A DNA stretch of 42,448 bases from JAXHTH01 sp034211115. GTDB taxonomy: Bacteria > Planctomycetota > Phycisphaerae > Phycisphaerales > SM1A02. Shown here one piece after another: positions 1 to 7,901 of this stretch. Both the position numbers and the translations under genes were made by a program. Each line of letters begins with the position of its first letter. Position 1 is the first letter of the stretch. The DNA lies in the NCBI GenBank assembly GCA_034211115.1, contig JAXHTH010000167.1, forward strand, positions 1 through 42,448. Direction: 5' to 3'. The notes beneath the pieces were generated by a model. The model worked only from the letters and a program-made list of their open reading frames with translations. It ran no database searches and was not told where the DNA came from.

Positions 1-480
1 AGGTGCGGACGGCGAGACGAGCCCGACCGGCCCGCCGCCCGCACCTTCCCCGCTCTCGCGCGCGCCGGCGAGACTTCGCTGCTCGAGGAAGATGCTGACG
101 CGGTCGGCGATCGCGTTGATGAGCCGGCGTTCGTCCCGGAGGAACGGCCCCTCGTCGGCGACGGGGCGACGCTCCGTGTAGTAGACCCGGATCTCGCCGA
201 CCTTCTCATCGAGGGCGCAGAGATCCGCACCGATCCACCAGGGCGTTTGGGAAAAGCCGTCCGGCTCGTACACGTCTTCGCCCAGGACGAGGCGGCAGCG
301 GCAGATGTCCGGGTGCTGCCACCCGGGAGGCACGGCGTGAAGCAGCTCGGTGCAGGCCTCGTCCACCGATACCTCGGGCCGGCTGAGGATCTCATCGACG
401 TGGTAGAGGCAGTTGAGTTCCTTGGCCCGTTCTTCGAGAGCGCCCAGGAGCTGCTCGATCTGACCGTCCGGTGTCGCCAT
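1..480 (-). CDS. Sensor-domain protein, C-terminal part cut off by the window edge
   Basis: The reading frame runs from an ATG at 480 off the window edge, so only the first 160 residues are seen. It starts MATPDGQIEQLLGALEER and continues with ELNCLYHVDEIL, VPPGWQHPD, SQTPWW and FLRDERRLINAIADR. This block aligns by eye with residues ~225-345 of the histidine kinase at 10739-12523 (ELTCLYGIAQIV, LPPAWQYPE, FLPEERKLIDAVARD), so both proteins carry the same cytosolic GAF-like sensory domain. The gene lies 28 bp behind the PEP/pyruvate-binding gene on the same strand and is probably its operon partner. The missing part could be a kinase core or another output domain. No membrane segment is visible. 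The assignment as a sensor rests only on the shared domain. Confidence 0.8.
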   Translation of the reverse strand, partial: MATPDGQIEQLLGALEERAKELNCLYHVDEILSRPEVSVDEACTELLHAVPPGWQHPDICRCRLVLGEDVYEPDGFSQTPWWIGADLCALDEKVGEIRVYYTERRPVADEGPFLRDERRLINAIADRVSIFLEQRSLAGARESGEGAGGGPVGLVSPSAP

Positions 481-508
481 GTGGGGATCTCGTCCTGCGG
501 GGTCGGTG

Positions 509-2266
509 TTATGCCGCGCGCCAGATCGCGCCGCGGCCGGTCCGACCGTCGACCTTCATCAGGAGGGGTCGCGGCAGGCGCACGTGCCTGACGAACTGCG
601 TCTCCGCCTCCGCCTGCTGGTTTTCCAGCCATTCCCAGTCGACGGGCGGGCGGCTTCGATGATTCACGCAGAAGTAATTGACGCGGAAGCTGGAGATGTT
701 GTGAAAGAAGTGTGAGCCCTGGCTGGGCTCGACGCACATGTTGGGCAGGGTGGACTCGACGATCGCGCCCGCCCCGCTGATCTGGCCCCAGTGCACGGGG
801 ATGCCCAGCCAGGGGTCGCAGCTTCCCCAGCGGCCGAACCCGAGCAGCAGGTAGCGTCGCCGCTCGGCCGACAGCGGTGCGTTCACCCGCTCCAGCTCCT
901 GCTCGATCTCCCGTGTATGGCGCGACTCGAAGGATGTGGGCTTGACGTACACGACATCGCGGATCGCGCGATCGGTTCCGTTGCCCATCACACGGGTGGA
1001 GGCGAGAAGCACATCGTCGCGGCGCATCTCCTCGGGGCTGATCTCCACCTGCTCGCTGCACACGACGAGGGGCCGGACCTGGAGCAGCGCCGCCCGGGCC
1101 GGGCACGGGCGATCCGAAGCGGGAAGCGTGAGCGCGAACTCGATCTCGACCGCCGAGCCGACCGCGTCCTCGCAGGCGCGCAAAAGCGCCCCCACCATGC
1201 GGTTGAGCGGGAAGCGCTCGAGCTCCAGCAGGGGGGCGAAGTTGATCGCGCGCGGGCCGCGAGCGCCGAGCCCCGGCGTGAGGCGATCGGACAGCGCATC
1301 GTAGGTGGAGGCCACGAGCGACAGCGTCCCGTCCGCCTCCGCCGCCGACAGATCCGACTTCACCAGGTACTCCGTCTCCGCCTGCGGATCGCGCGCCGCC
1401 GGAGGCGCGAGGTTGACGGCCCAGAACTCCGTCTGCGTCTGGCGCAGCAGTTCCTCGACAGAGGCGAACGGGGGCGGCGCCTTGGGGCGGGCCGGGGAGT
1501 AGATCCACGTCATCGCCCCGTCCACGATCGTCTTGCCCAGCCCGAGGGCGAGATTCACCACCCCCTCTTCCGGCCGGGCGCGGCCGGAGGGGTAGAAATT
1601 GTACGATCGGCACACGCCGGAGACGTCGGGGTAGAAGCGGCCGTGGCGCGCCGCGCCGGCGACCTCCTGGATGAGGACGGCCATCTTCTCGACGCTCGGA
1701 TCATGATCGGTGGCGCGGATATAGCTCTTGGCCGCCCGGAAATAGGTCGCGGCGTAGATGAGCCTGATCGCCTCGATCAGCCGCTGCCGCCGGCTCGCGC
1801 CGTTCGGCTGGTTGTTCGGCGTCATCTTCGTTTCGTACACGCCGGCGAAGGGGCGATACAGCGCATCCTCCAGCAGGCTCGAGGATCGCACGGCGAGCGG
1901 CCCCCGCGCTTCGTCCACCAGCACCTGCAGATCCGCCGACACCTCCGCGGGCAGTTTCGCTCGCTGGAAGGCGTCGGCGATCTCCGCATCGGAGGCGTCG
2001 GAGAAGGCGATCTCCGCGAGGTGATTCTCCGCCATGAACGCATCGAACACGTCGGTGCCGATGACAACCGACCGCGGCACGTCGATCTCGAGGCCGGGGA
2101 AGGTGTCGGACCCGAGGTGGGAGGCGAGGGCGTCGTGCGCGACCAGAAGACTCTGCGCCTTGCCGCCCGGCGCGCCGTCCCCGATGCGGGCGAACCGCGA
2201 GGCGGACCGGAAGAACCCGGCCCCGAACGGCGGAATCGTTCGCGTCTGGAGCTTCCGCTGCATCAT
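509..2266 (-). CDS. PEP/pyruvate-binding (PPDK N-domain, ATP-grasp-like) protein
   Basis: About 585 residues. It resembles the N-terminal nucleotide-binding domain of PEP synthase and pyruvate phosphate dikinase. The hallmark is LAVRSSSLLEDALYRPFAGV around the phosphate-binding arginine, followed by VVNLALGLGKTIVDG and a conserved C-terminal block (LLLGFGRWGSCDPWLGIPV, then PSQGSHFFHN). The phospho-histidine swivel domain and the TIM-barrel PEP/pyruvate domain of true PEP synthases (~800 aa) are absent. It is therefore unlikely to make PEP alone and may bind or phosphorylate another partner. ATG 2266 (MMQRKLQT) is preferred. A GTG at 2314 in the same frame would add 16 residues, and neither site has a strong ribosome-binding site. 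It follows the FMN-protein gene by ~108 bp on the same strand. Confidence 0.85.
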   Translation of the reverse strand: MMQRKLQTRTIPPFGAGFFRSASRFARIGDGAPGGKAQSLLVAHDALASHLGSDTFPGLEIDVPRSVVIGTDVFDAFMAENHLAEIAFSDASDAEIADAFQRAKLPAEVSADLQVLVDEARGPLAVRSSSLLEDALYRPFAGVYETKMTPNNQPNGASRRQRLIEAIRLIYAATYFRAAKSYIRATDHDPSVEKMAVLIQEVAGAARHGRFYPDVSGVCRSYNFYPSGRARPEEGVVNLALGLGKTIVDGAMTWIYSPARPKAPPPFASVEELLRQTQTEFWAVNLAPPAARDPQAETEYLVKSDLSAAEADGTLSLVASTYDALSDRLTPGLGARGPRAINFAPLLELERFPLNRMVGALLRACEDAVGSAVEIEFALTLPASDRPCPARAALLQVRPLVVCSEQVEISPEEMRRDDVLLASTRVMGNGTDRAIRDVVYVKPTSFESRHTREIEQELERVNAPLSAERRRYLLLGFGRWGSCDPWLGIPVHWGQISGAGAIVESTLPNMCVEPSQGSHFFHNISSFRVNYFCVNHRSRPPVDWEWLENQQAEAETQFVRHVRLPRPLLMKVDGRTGRGAIWRAA

Positions 2267-2374
2267 CGGCTCATGCCGCCTTTCCGCCCGTCGCGGGCGG
2301 GCTGGGCGCGTCACACCGTCAAAGCGCGCCGCCTTGTCGAAACGTCATCGCCGAGCAAACCGTGTCCTCCGTCG

Positions 2375-3994
2375 TCAGCAGGGAACCGTCTCCTGTTTCA
2401 CGCCGGCCGCGGAGAAAATCTCCTCGACCTCTTCGCGATCCACATCGGTGATGAACGGGATGCCGCTGATGTCGGCGGCCTCGTGCGTGAGGCTGGCCAG
2501 GTCGTCGCGCGCGATGTGCTCGAGGGCGAACTTCCGGCTCCCGCACATCAACTGCCGCAGACCCTGCGCGAGACGTTCGTAATAGGTGTAGAGCCCGATC
2601 GCGCCCGTGGGCAGCTTGTCGAACTCGGCATCGCCCAGTTCCTCGCGCAGCTCGGTGGAGGTGACGAAGATCTCATCGCGGCTGCGGCCGAAGCGCTCGA
2701 CGTAGACGGGGACCTGGTTCTCGTCGATGGCGCGTCCGATGGTCTTGCCCACCATGGCGGCGGCGATCGGGGCGCGGGCCATTCCCACCAGCTTGACGAA
2801 CGGCGCGCCCAGGGCCAGGCCCTTGAAGATCTGGTCCTCGAAGGTGAACCCGCCGGCCACGGCGAGGGCGGGGACAGTGTGGCCGTTGTCGTGCAGCCGC
2901 CGGGCGTACTGGTAGAGCAGCGAATGCAGCTCGACGGGCGGGACGCCCCACTCGTTCATCATCCGCCAGGGGCTCATGCCGGTCCCGCCGCCCGCACCGT
3001 CCACCGTGAGCAGATCGAGCTTGTACTTGGTGGCGAAGAGCACCGCGCGGGCCAGGTCGGCCGGGCGGTAGGCGCCGGTCTTGAGGAAGATGTACTTCGC
3101 CCCGGCCTTGCGCAGCTCGTCCACCCGCTGGGCGAACGATTCCTCGGTGACCATGCCCACGCGGGAGTGGCGCTCGAACTCCTTGAACGCGCCGTGCTCG
3201 AAGGCCTTGATCACGTTCGGGTCGGTCGGATTGGGAAGGACGACGTAGCCGCGCTCGTAGAGGAGCTGGGCCTTCTTGAGGTCGGTGATCTTGACTTCGC
3301 CTCCGATGTCCTTGGCGCCCTGGCCCCACTTGAGCTCGACGCACTCGACGCCGAGCTTGTCGATGGCGTACTCCTGGACCCCGAGGCGGGTGTCCTCGAT
3401 GTTGGCCTGGCAGATGATGGCGCCGTAGCCGTCGCGCTGGTGGTCCTGGAAGAGCTTGACGCGGCGCTTGAGGTCGACGGTGTCGCCCACGTGGCCGTTG
3501 TTCATGACGGCCTCGGGGTCCATGCCCACGACGTTCTCGCCGATGGTGAGGCCGGTGCCGGCGAGGGCGGACCCGATGGCCAGGCCCTCCCAGTTGTTCT
3601 TGGCGATGTTGGTGGACCCGATGCCGGGGATGACCCAGGGATAGCGGAACTTGATCCCGCCGTCGTGGCCGAAGTGCACCTCCAGGTCGACGGCGGGGAA
3701 GATCGCCTTGTCGCTGTCCGCCTCGATCCCGTGCGCGCCGACCGCGGTCCCCATGATGTTGAAGTGCGAATAGTCGACCGGGTAGGTCTTCTCCGCGGCG
3801 GTGGTGATGACGCCGAACGGCTGGGGATAGATGACCTCGTGGCCGCGGTAGGCGGACTTGCCGATCTCGCACATCCCGACGCAGCCGTCCACGCAGGTCA
3901 CGCACATGCCCGAGGAGGGGGTGACCGATCCCTCGGTCCGGTTCTTGCTCAGCGTGGCGGCCGAGGAGTTGATTCGTGACAGTGTCGTAAACAT
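2375..3994 (-). CDS. FMN-binding glutamate-synthase-like protein (GltB central domain only)
   Basis: 539 residues, related to the FMN-binding TIM-barrel domain of the glutamate synthase large subunit. Family signatures are LKWGQGAK (~221-228), DGAGGGTGMSP (~332-342), LAVAGGF (~378-383) and GLALGAPFVKLV. There is no N-terminal glutaminase domain and no C-terminal GXGXG domain. The usual [3Fe-4S] motif after the barrel (CHxxxCP type) is missing. Instead, an N-terminal C-x2-C-x3-C-x3-C motif (C31, C34, C38, C42) probably holds a cluster. The start is the ATG at 3994, which shares one base with the stop of the upstream iron-sulfur gene (TAATG), so translation is probably coupled. It may be the substrate-reducing subunit fed by the NuoEF-like proteins. 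Glutamate as product is possible but not shown. Confidence 0.9.
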   Translation of the reverse strand: MFTTLSRINSSAATLSKNRTEGSVTPSSGMCVTCVDGCVGMCEIGKSAYRGHEVIYPQPFGVITTAAEKTYPVDYSHFNIMGTAVGAHGIEADSDKAIFPAVDLEVHFGHDGGIKFRYPWVIPGIGSTNIAKNNWEGLAIGSALAGTGLTIGENVVGMDPEAVMNNGHVGDTVDLKRRVKLFQDHQRDGYGAIICQANIEDTRLGVQEYAIDKLGVECVELKWGQGAKDIGGEVKITDLKKAQLLYERGYVVLPNPTDPNVIKAFEHGAFKEFERHSRVGMVTEESFAQRVDELRKAGAKYIFLKTGAYRPADLARAVLFATKYKLDLLTVDGAGGGTGMSPWRMMNEWGVPPVELHSLLYQYARRLHDNGHTVPALAVAGGFTFEDQIFKGLALGAPFVKLVGMARAPIAAAMVGKTIGRAIDENQVPVYVERFGRSRDEIFVTSTELREELGDAEFDKLPTGAIGLYTYYERLAQGLRQLMCGSRKFALEHIARDDLASLTHEAADISGIPFITDVDREEVEEIFSAAGVKQETVPC

Positions 3995-4683
3995 TACCGC
4001 TGGTCTCCGTTCTTTGTAATCTCGCACGCCACGCAGGGCGTCATGTAGCACATCATGTCGTCGAAAGGCTCTTTCTCGACGCAGGGCGGCCTGAGGTTGG
4101 CGCACCCGCCGCAGATCGCCAGCTCCGGCTGGGTGTAGGTGCAGCGCAACTGGCAGGCGGGGCAGACGTAGATGCATCCGCCGCACGTCCGGCACACGTC
4201 GCTCTTGATGTCGAACGGCGTGCCGATGCTGCGGCTCTCACCCCGCCCGCGGAAACCGATGGCCTTCGCCATCATCTGCTCCTCGCACATCCGCACGCAC
4301 AGGCCGCAGAGGATGCAGTCCTCATGTTCCTGGCGGAAGCGCTGCCGGCGCATGTCGTGCGCCGCGGCGATATCCTGGATGATCTTCGATTGCGGGCACG
4401 TCGCGAGCAGCAGTTCGAGGGTCATCCGGCGCGCGCGGAGGACGCGGGCGGAGGCGGTGCGCACCTTCAGCCCTTTCTGGGCGGGATAGGTGCAGGAGCT
4501 GACGAGCCGCGACTTCGGCCCCTCGCCGATCTCCACCACGCACAGGCGGCACGCGCCGTAGGGAGACAGACCCTCCATGTGACAGAGGGTCGGGATGGGG
4601 AACCCGAGGAACTGCGCGGCCTCCAGCAGCGTCGTGCCTTCCTCCACGGATACGGGCAACCCGTTGATGGTCAGATTGATCAT
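3994..4683 (-). CDS. HoxU/NuoG-N-like [2Fe-2S]/[4Fe-4S] electron-transfer protein
   Basis: 229 residues. An N-terminal plant-type ferredoxin fold has [2Fe-2S] ligands C34, C45, C48 and C64. Two ferredoxin motifs C-x2-C-x2-C-x3-C follow, at C123-C133 and C164-C174. The layout matches HoxU-type diaphorase subunits and the N-terminus of NuoG. The last ~55 residues are unusual, with eight further cysteines after C174 (177, 181, 191, 194, 201, 212, 217, 220), which may hold another cluster or zinc. The ATG at 4683 overlaps the upstream stop by four bases (ATGA). The in-frame extension to 4761 lies inside the fusion gene and has no family similarity. It most likely wires the NuoF site to the FMN protein downstream. 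No hydrogenase catalytic subunit is encoded nearby. Confidence 0.92.
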   Translation of the reverse strand: MINLTINGLPVSVEEGTTLLEAAQFLGFPIPTLCHMEGLSPYGACRLCVVEIGEGPKSRLVSSCTYPAQKGLKVRTASARVLRARRMTLELLLATCPQSKIIQDIAAAHDMRRQRFRQEHEDCILCGLCVRMCEEQMMAKAIGFRGRGESRSIGTPFDIKSDVCRTCGGCIYVCPACQLRCTYTQPELAICGGCANLRPPCVEKEPFDDMMCYMTPCVACEITKNGDQR

Positions 4684-7600
4684 GCCGTTGCTCCCACGGT
4701 GACGTGCATCACCGCTTCGTCCTCTTTCGGCTGAGTGAATTCCAGGTCGCACCGCAGGCACCGCCGCGCCTCGCGCGTCGCGTCCTCGACGGAGAGCGAC
4801 AACTCGACTTCGTTGAAGTTCTTTCTCCGGGTGGCGGCGGGAATCATCGGCGCGGCCACCCGCGCCTGGGAGGCCATCTCCTCGGCGGTGACGTCCGCGG
4901 GCGGGACGTAGACGTCGGGGAGATGAATCTCCCCTCCCTGCTTGAGCGGTTCGCCGCGCAGGTGGCGTCCGATCATCACCGCCGCCTTCTTCCCCGCCGC
5001 GATCGCCTCGACCACGGTGTTGGGTCCGGTCACCACGTCGCCGCCGGCGAACACGCCCGGGCGGCTGGTGGCCAGCGTTTCCTTGTCCGTCCGGAGCGTG
5101 CCCCAGTCGGTGGTGTCGATGCCCATTTCGGAGATGTAATCGACATCGGGCACGTCGCCGATGGTGATGACCAGCGTATCGAGCAGGACCACGTGCTCGC
5201 TGCCCGCGACGGGGACCGGCTTACGCCGCCCGCTGGCATCGAGCTCGCCGAGCCGGTTCTTCACGCACTCGATGCCGGCCAGACGGCCCTCGTCGGTGAG
5301 GATCCGCACCGGGGAGGTGAGATCCTCGAGCTTCACGCCCTCTTCGAGGACGGTGTCGACGTCTTCGGGGATGGCGGGCATCTCGCGACGCGTGCGACGA
5401 TAGAACACGGTCACGCTCTCGACGCCGGGCTGTCGGAGGGCGACGCCCGCGGCGTCGATGGCGCTGTCCCCGCCGCCGATCACGCCCACCCGGCCGCGAG
5501 CCAGTTGCTTGCCGCGCAGGTTGAAGGCCTTGAGGAACTGGATCGCGGGATAGCAGCCGGCGATGTCCTCGCCCTCGAGGTTCAGCTTGCGGCTCTTGTG
5601 CGCGCCCATCGAGAGGAAGACGGCCTGGAACCCCTCCTCAAAGAGCCCGTCAATCGTGAAGTCGCGGCCCAGGGCCATGTTGCACCTGAGGGTGATGTTG
5701 TCATCGAGCAGCGAGTTGATCTCCTTGCCCAGCGTGTCGCGCGGCAGGCGATAAGCGGGGATGCCGCTCACCATCATCCCGCCCGGGCGGTCGTCGGCCT
5801 CGAAGACGGTCACCGTGTGCCCGGCCAGGGAGAGGTAATGGGCGGCACTCAGCCCGGCCGGGCCGGCCCCGACGATCGCGATCGACGCCGACGCGCCGTT
5901 CGCCTCGACCCGCTTCGGCTCGTAGATCGACGGATCGACGCGATCAGTGACGAAGCGCTTGAGGGCCCGGATCGCGACGGGGCCGTTTCCCGCGACGGCG
6001 GCGCGGCATCGCGCCTCGCACGGGTGGCTGCACACCCGCGCGCAGACCGAGGGGAACGGGTTCGCCTCGCGGATGACCCGGTACGCCTCCTCGTACTCGC
6101 CGCGCGAGATGTGGGCGACGTAGCGCCAGGCCTCGGTGCCCAGGGGGCACGCCGCCTGGCAGAGCGGGCCGATGAGATCCTTGCACACCAGCGCCCGGCA
6201 CCGCTTGTGCACCACGTGCTCCTCGTACTCCTCGCGGAAGTAACGCAGCGTGCTCAGCACCGGGTTCGGCGCCGACTGGCCCAGCCCGCACATCGTGGTG
6301 TCCTTCACCACGGTGGCGAGTTCCTCCAGCAGATCCAGATCCGCCAGCGTCCCCCGGCCCTCGGTGATGTCCTCGAGGATCTCGTACATGCGCTGCGTGC
6401 CCTTGCGGCAGGTGAAGCACTTGCCGCAGGATTCATCCTTGAGGAACTTCATGAAGTACCTGGCGACGTCGACCATGCAGGTGTGCTCGTCCATGACGAT
6501 CATGCCGCCGGACCCCATGATCGAGCCCGCCTCGGCGAGGCTGTCGTAGTCGATGGGGAGATCGAACATGGAGGCGGGGATGCAGCCGCCGGAGGGGCCG
6601 CCGGTCTGGACCGCCTTGATCCGCGCATCGCCCACCGGCCCCCCGCCGATGTCGTAGACGACCTGGCGGAGGGTGATGCCCATGGGCACCTCGACGAGGC
6701 CGGTGTTCTTGATCTTGCCCACGAGGCTGAAGATCTTGCTCCCCGCGTTGCCCTTCGTGCCGATGGTCGCGAACGCCTCGGCCCCCAGGCGAATGATGAA
6801 GGGGATGTTGGCCCAGGTTTCGACGTTGTTGATCGCGGTCGGCTTGCCGTTCACGCCCTTCTCGACGGGGAACGGCGGGCGCTGGGTGGGCTCGCCCATC
6901 TTTCCCTCGATGGACCTGATGAGGGCCGTCTCCTCGCCGCACACGAACGCCCCCGCCCCGCGGACGAGATCGATGTCGAAGGCATAGCCGCTGCCGAGGA
7001 TGTCCTCGCCCAGCAGGCCCATCTCGCGACACTGGCGGAGGGCGATGATGAGATGCTTGATCGCGAGCGGATACTCGTTGCGGACGTAGACGATGCCGCG
7101 ATCGGCGCCGGTGGCGAAGCCGCCGATGAGCATGCCCTCGATGATGCTGTGGGGGTTGCCCTCGAGGATGCTGCGGTCCATGTAGGCGCCGGGGTCGCCC
7201 TCGTCGGCGTTGCAGACGAGGAACTTGCCGCGCTTGCCGGGCTGTTTGGCGAGCATTTCCCACTTGAGGCCGGTGGGGAAGCCCGCCCCGCCGCGGCCGC
7301 GGAGGCCGGAGGTCTTGATCTCCTCGACCACCCGTTTCGCGTCGCCCCGGGAGAGCACCTCCGACAACGCCGCATACCCGTCGTGCGCGATGTAGTTCTG
7401 GATGCGGATCGGGTCGATCTGCTGATTCATCTTCAGGATCGCCCGCCGCTGATGCTTGAAGAAGGGGATGTCATCGGCGCTGTGGAAGACCTGCCCGCTC
7501 ACCGGATCGCGGTAGAGCAGCTCCTCGACGTACTCGCCGGCGAGGAGGGCGTCGATGATCCGCGGCACGTCCTCCGGGCCGATCTGCGAGTAGAACGCCT

Positions 7601-7850
7601 TCTGCGGCTCGGTGAGCATGAACGGGCCCATCTCGCAGAAGCCGTGACAGCCCGTCACCCGCAACGAGACGCGATCGAGCAGCTCCTTTTCGAGGATGTG
7701 CTTCTTCGCGGCGCGAAGGATGTCATTGGACCCGCTGGCCTGGCAGGCGGTCCCGGCGCAGACGACGACGCAGGGTTTCTCGCGCTCCAGGTCGGCGAGC
7801 ACCATGCTTCGCAGGCGGTTGAAATCGGTAATCGAAGAGAGCCGTGGCAT
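4680..7850 (-). CDS. NuoF-GltD/NfnB fusion: NADH-oxidising flavoprotein joined to NAD(P)H FAD oxidoreductase
   Basis: 1056 residues in one frame. Residues 1-130 are a thioredoxin-like [2Fe-2S] domain (C31, C36, C68, C72). Residues ~145-540 are NuoF: FMN/NADH glycine motif RGRGGAGFPTG (184-193), an SLBB segment, and N3-type [4Fe-4S] ligands C475, C478, C481 and C521. From ~545 the protein becomes a GltD/NfnB-type subunit: cysteines for two [4Fe-4S] clusters (C551-C615), FAD motif VGAGPAG (660-666), and a second nucleotide-binding motif VIGGGDSAIDA (~790-800) followed by FYRRTRREMPA. The arginines after that motif resemble those of NADPH-binding relatives. The protein thus appears to have both an NADH and an NAD(P)H site. 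The ATG at 7850 is 51 bp after the NuoE-like gene. The junction is not a sequencing artefact that I can see, since both halves are complete. Confidence 0.93.
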   Translation of the reverse strand: MPRLSSITDFNRLRSMVLADLEREKPCVVVCAGTACQASGSNDILRAAKKHILEKELLDRVSLRVTGCHGFCEMGPFMLTEPQKAFYSQIGPEDVPRIIDALLAGEYVEELLYRDPVSGQVFHSADDIPFFKHQRRAILKMNQQIDPIRIQNYIAHDGYAALSEVLSRGDAKRVVEEIKTSGLRGRGGAGFPTGLKWEMLAKQPGKRGKFLVCNADEGDPGAYMDRSILEGNPHSIIEGMLIGGFATGADRGIVYVRNEYPLAIKHLIIALRQCREMGLLGEDILGSGYAFDIDLVRGAGAFVCGEETALIRSIEGKMGEPTQRPPFPVEKGVNGKPTAINNVETWANIPFIIRLGAEAFATIGTKGNAGSKIFSLVGKIKNTGLVEVPMGITLRQVVYDIGGGPVGDARIKAVQTGGPSGGCIPASMFDLPIDYDSLAEAGSIMGSGGMIVMDEHTCMVDVARYFMKFLKDESCGKCFTCRKGTQRMYEILEDITEGRGTLADLDLLEELATVVKDTTMCGLGQSAPNPVLSTLRYFREEYEEHVVHKRCRALVCKDLIGPLCQAACPLGTEAWRYVAHISRGEYEEAYRVIREANPFPSVCARVCSHPCEARCRAAVAGNGPVAIRALKRFVTDRVDPSIYEPKRVEANGASASIAIVGAGPAGLSAAHYLSLAGHTVTVFEADDRPGGMMVSGIPAYRLPRDTLGKEINSLLDDNITLRCNMALGRDFTIDGLFEEGFQAVFLSMGAHKSRKLNLEGEDIAGCYPAIQFLKAFNLRGKQLARGRVGVIGGGDSAIDAAGVALRQPGVESVTVFYRRTRREMPAIPEDVDTVLEEGVKLEDLTSPVRILTDEGRLAGIECVKNRLGELDASGRRKPVPVAGSEHVVLLDTLVITIGDVPDVDYISEMGIDTTDWGTLRTDKETLATSRPGVFAGGDVVTGPNTVVEAIAAGKKAAVMIGRHLRGEPLKQGGEIHLPDVYVPPADVTAEEMASQARVAAPMIPAATRRKNFNEVELSLSVEDATREARRCLRCDLEFTQPKEDEAVMHVTVGATA

Positions 7851-7901
7851 CTCGCAGTCCTTGTTGAACGACGTGGCTGATAGGAACGATCTTCCCGCGG
7901 C

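Noticed and set aside
509..2266. Complete PEP synthase
   Set aside because: The phospho-histidine and PEP/pyruvate barrel domains are not encoded.
791..3979. A very long open frame on the plus strand opposite the PEP-binding and FMN genes (similar ones at 4704-7880 plus and 26835-30533 minus)
   Set aside because: These mirror real genes in a GC-rich genome. They lack motifs, ribosome-binding sites and sensible hydrophobicity, while the opposite strand has clear families.
2375..7850. Ordinary glutamate synthase (GltBD)
   Set aside because: The glutaminase and GXGXG domains and the usual [3Fe-4S] motif are missing, and the small subunit is fused to NuoF. Glutamate synthesis stays only a possibility.
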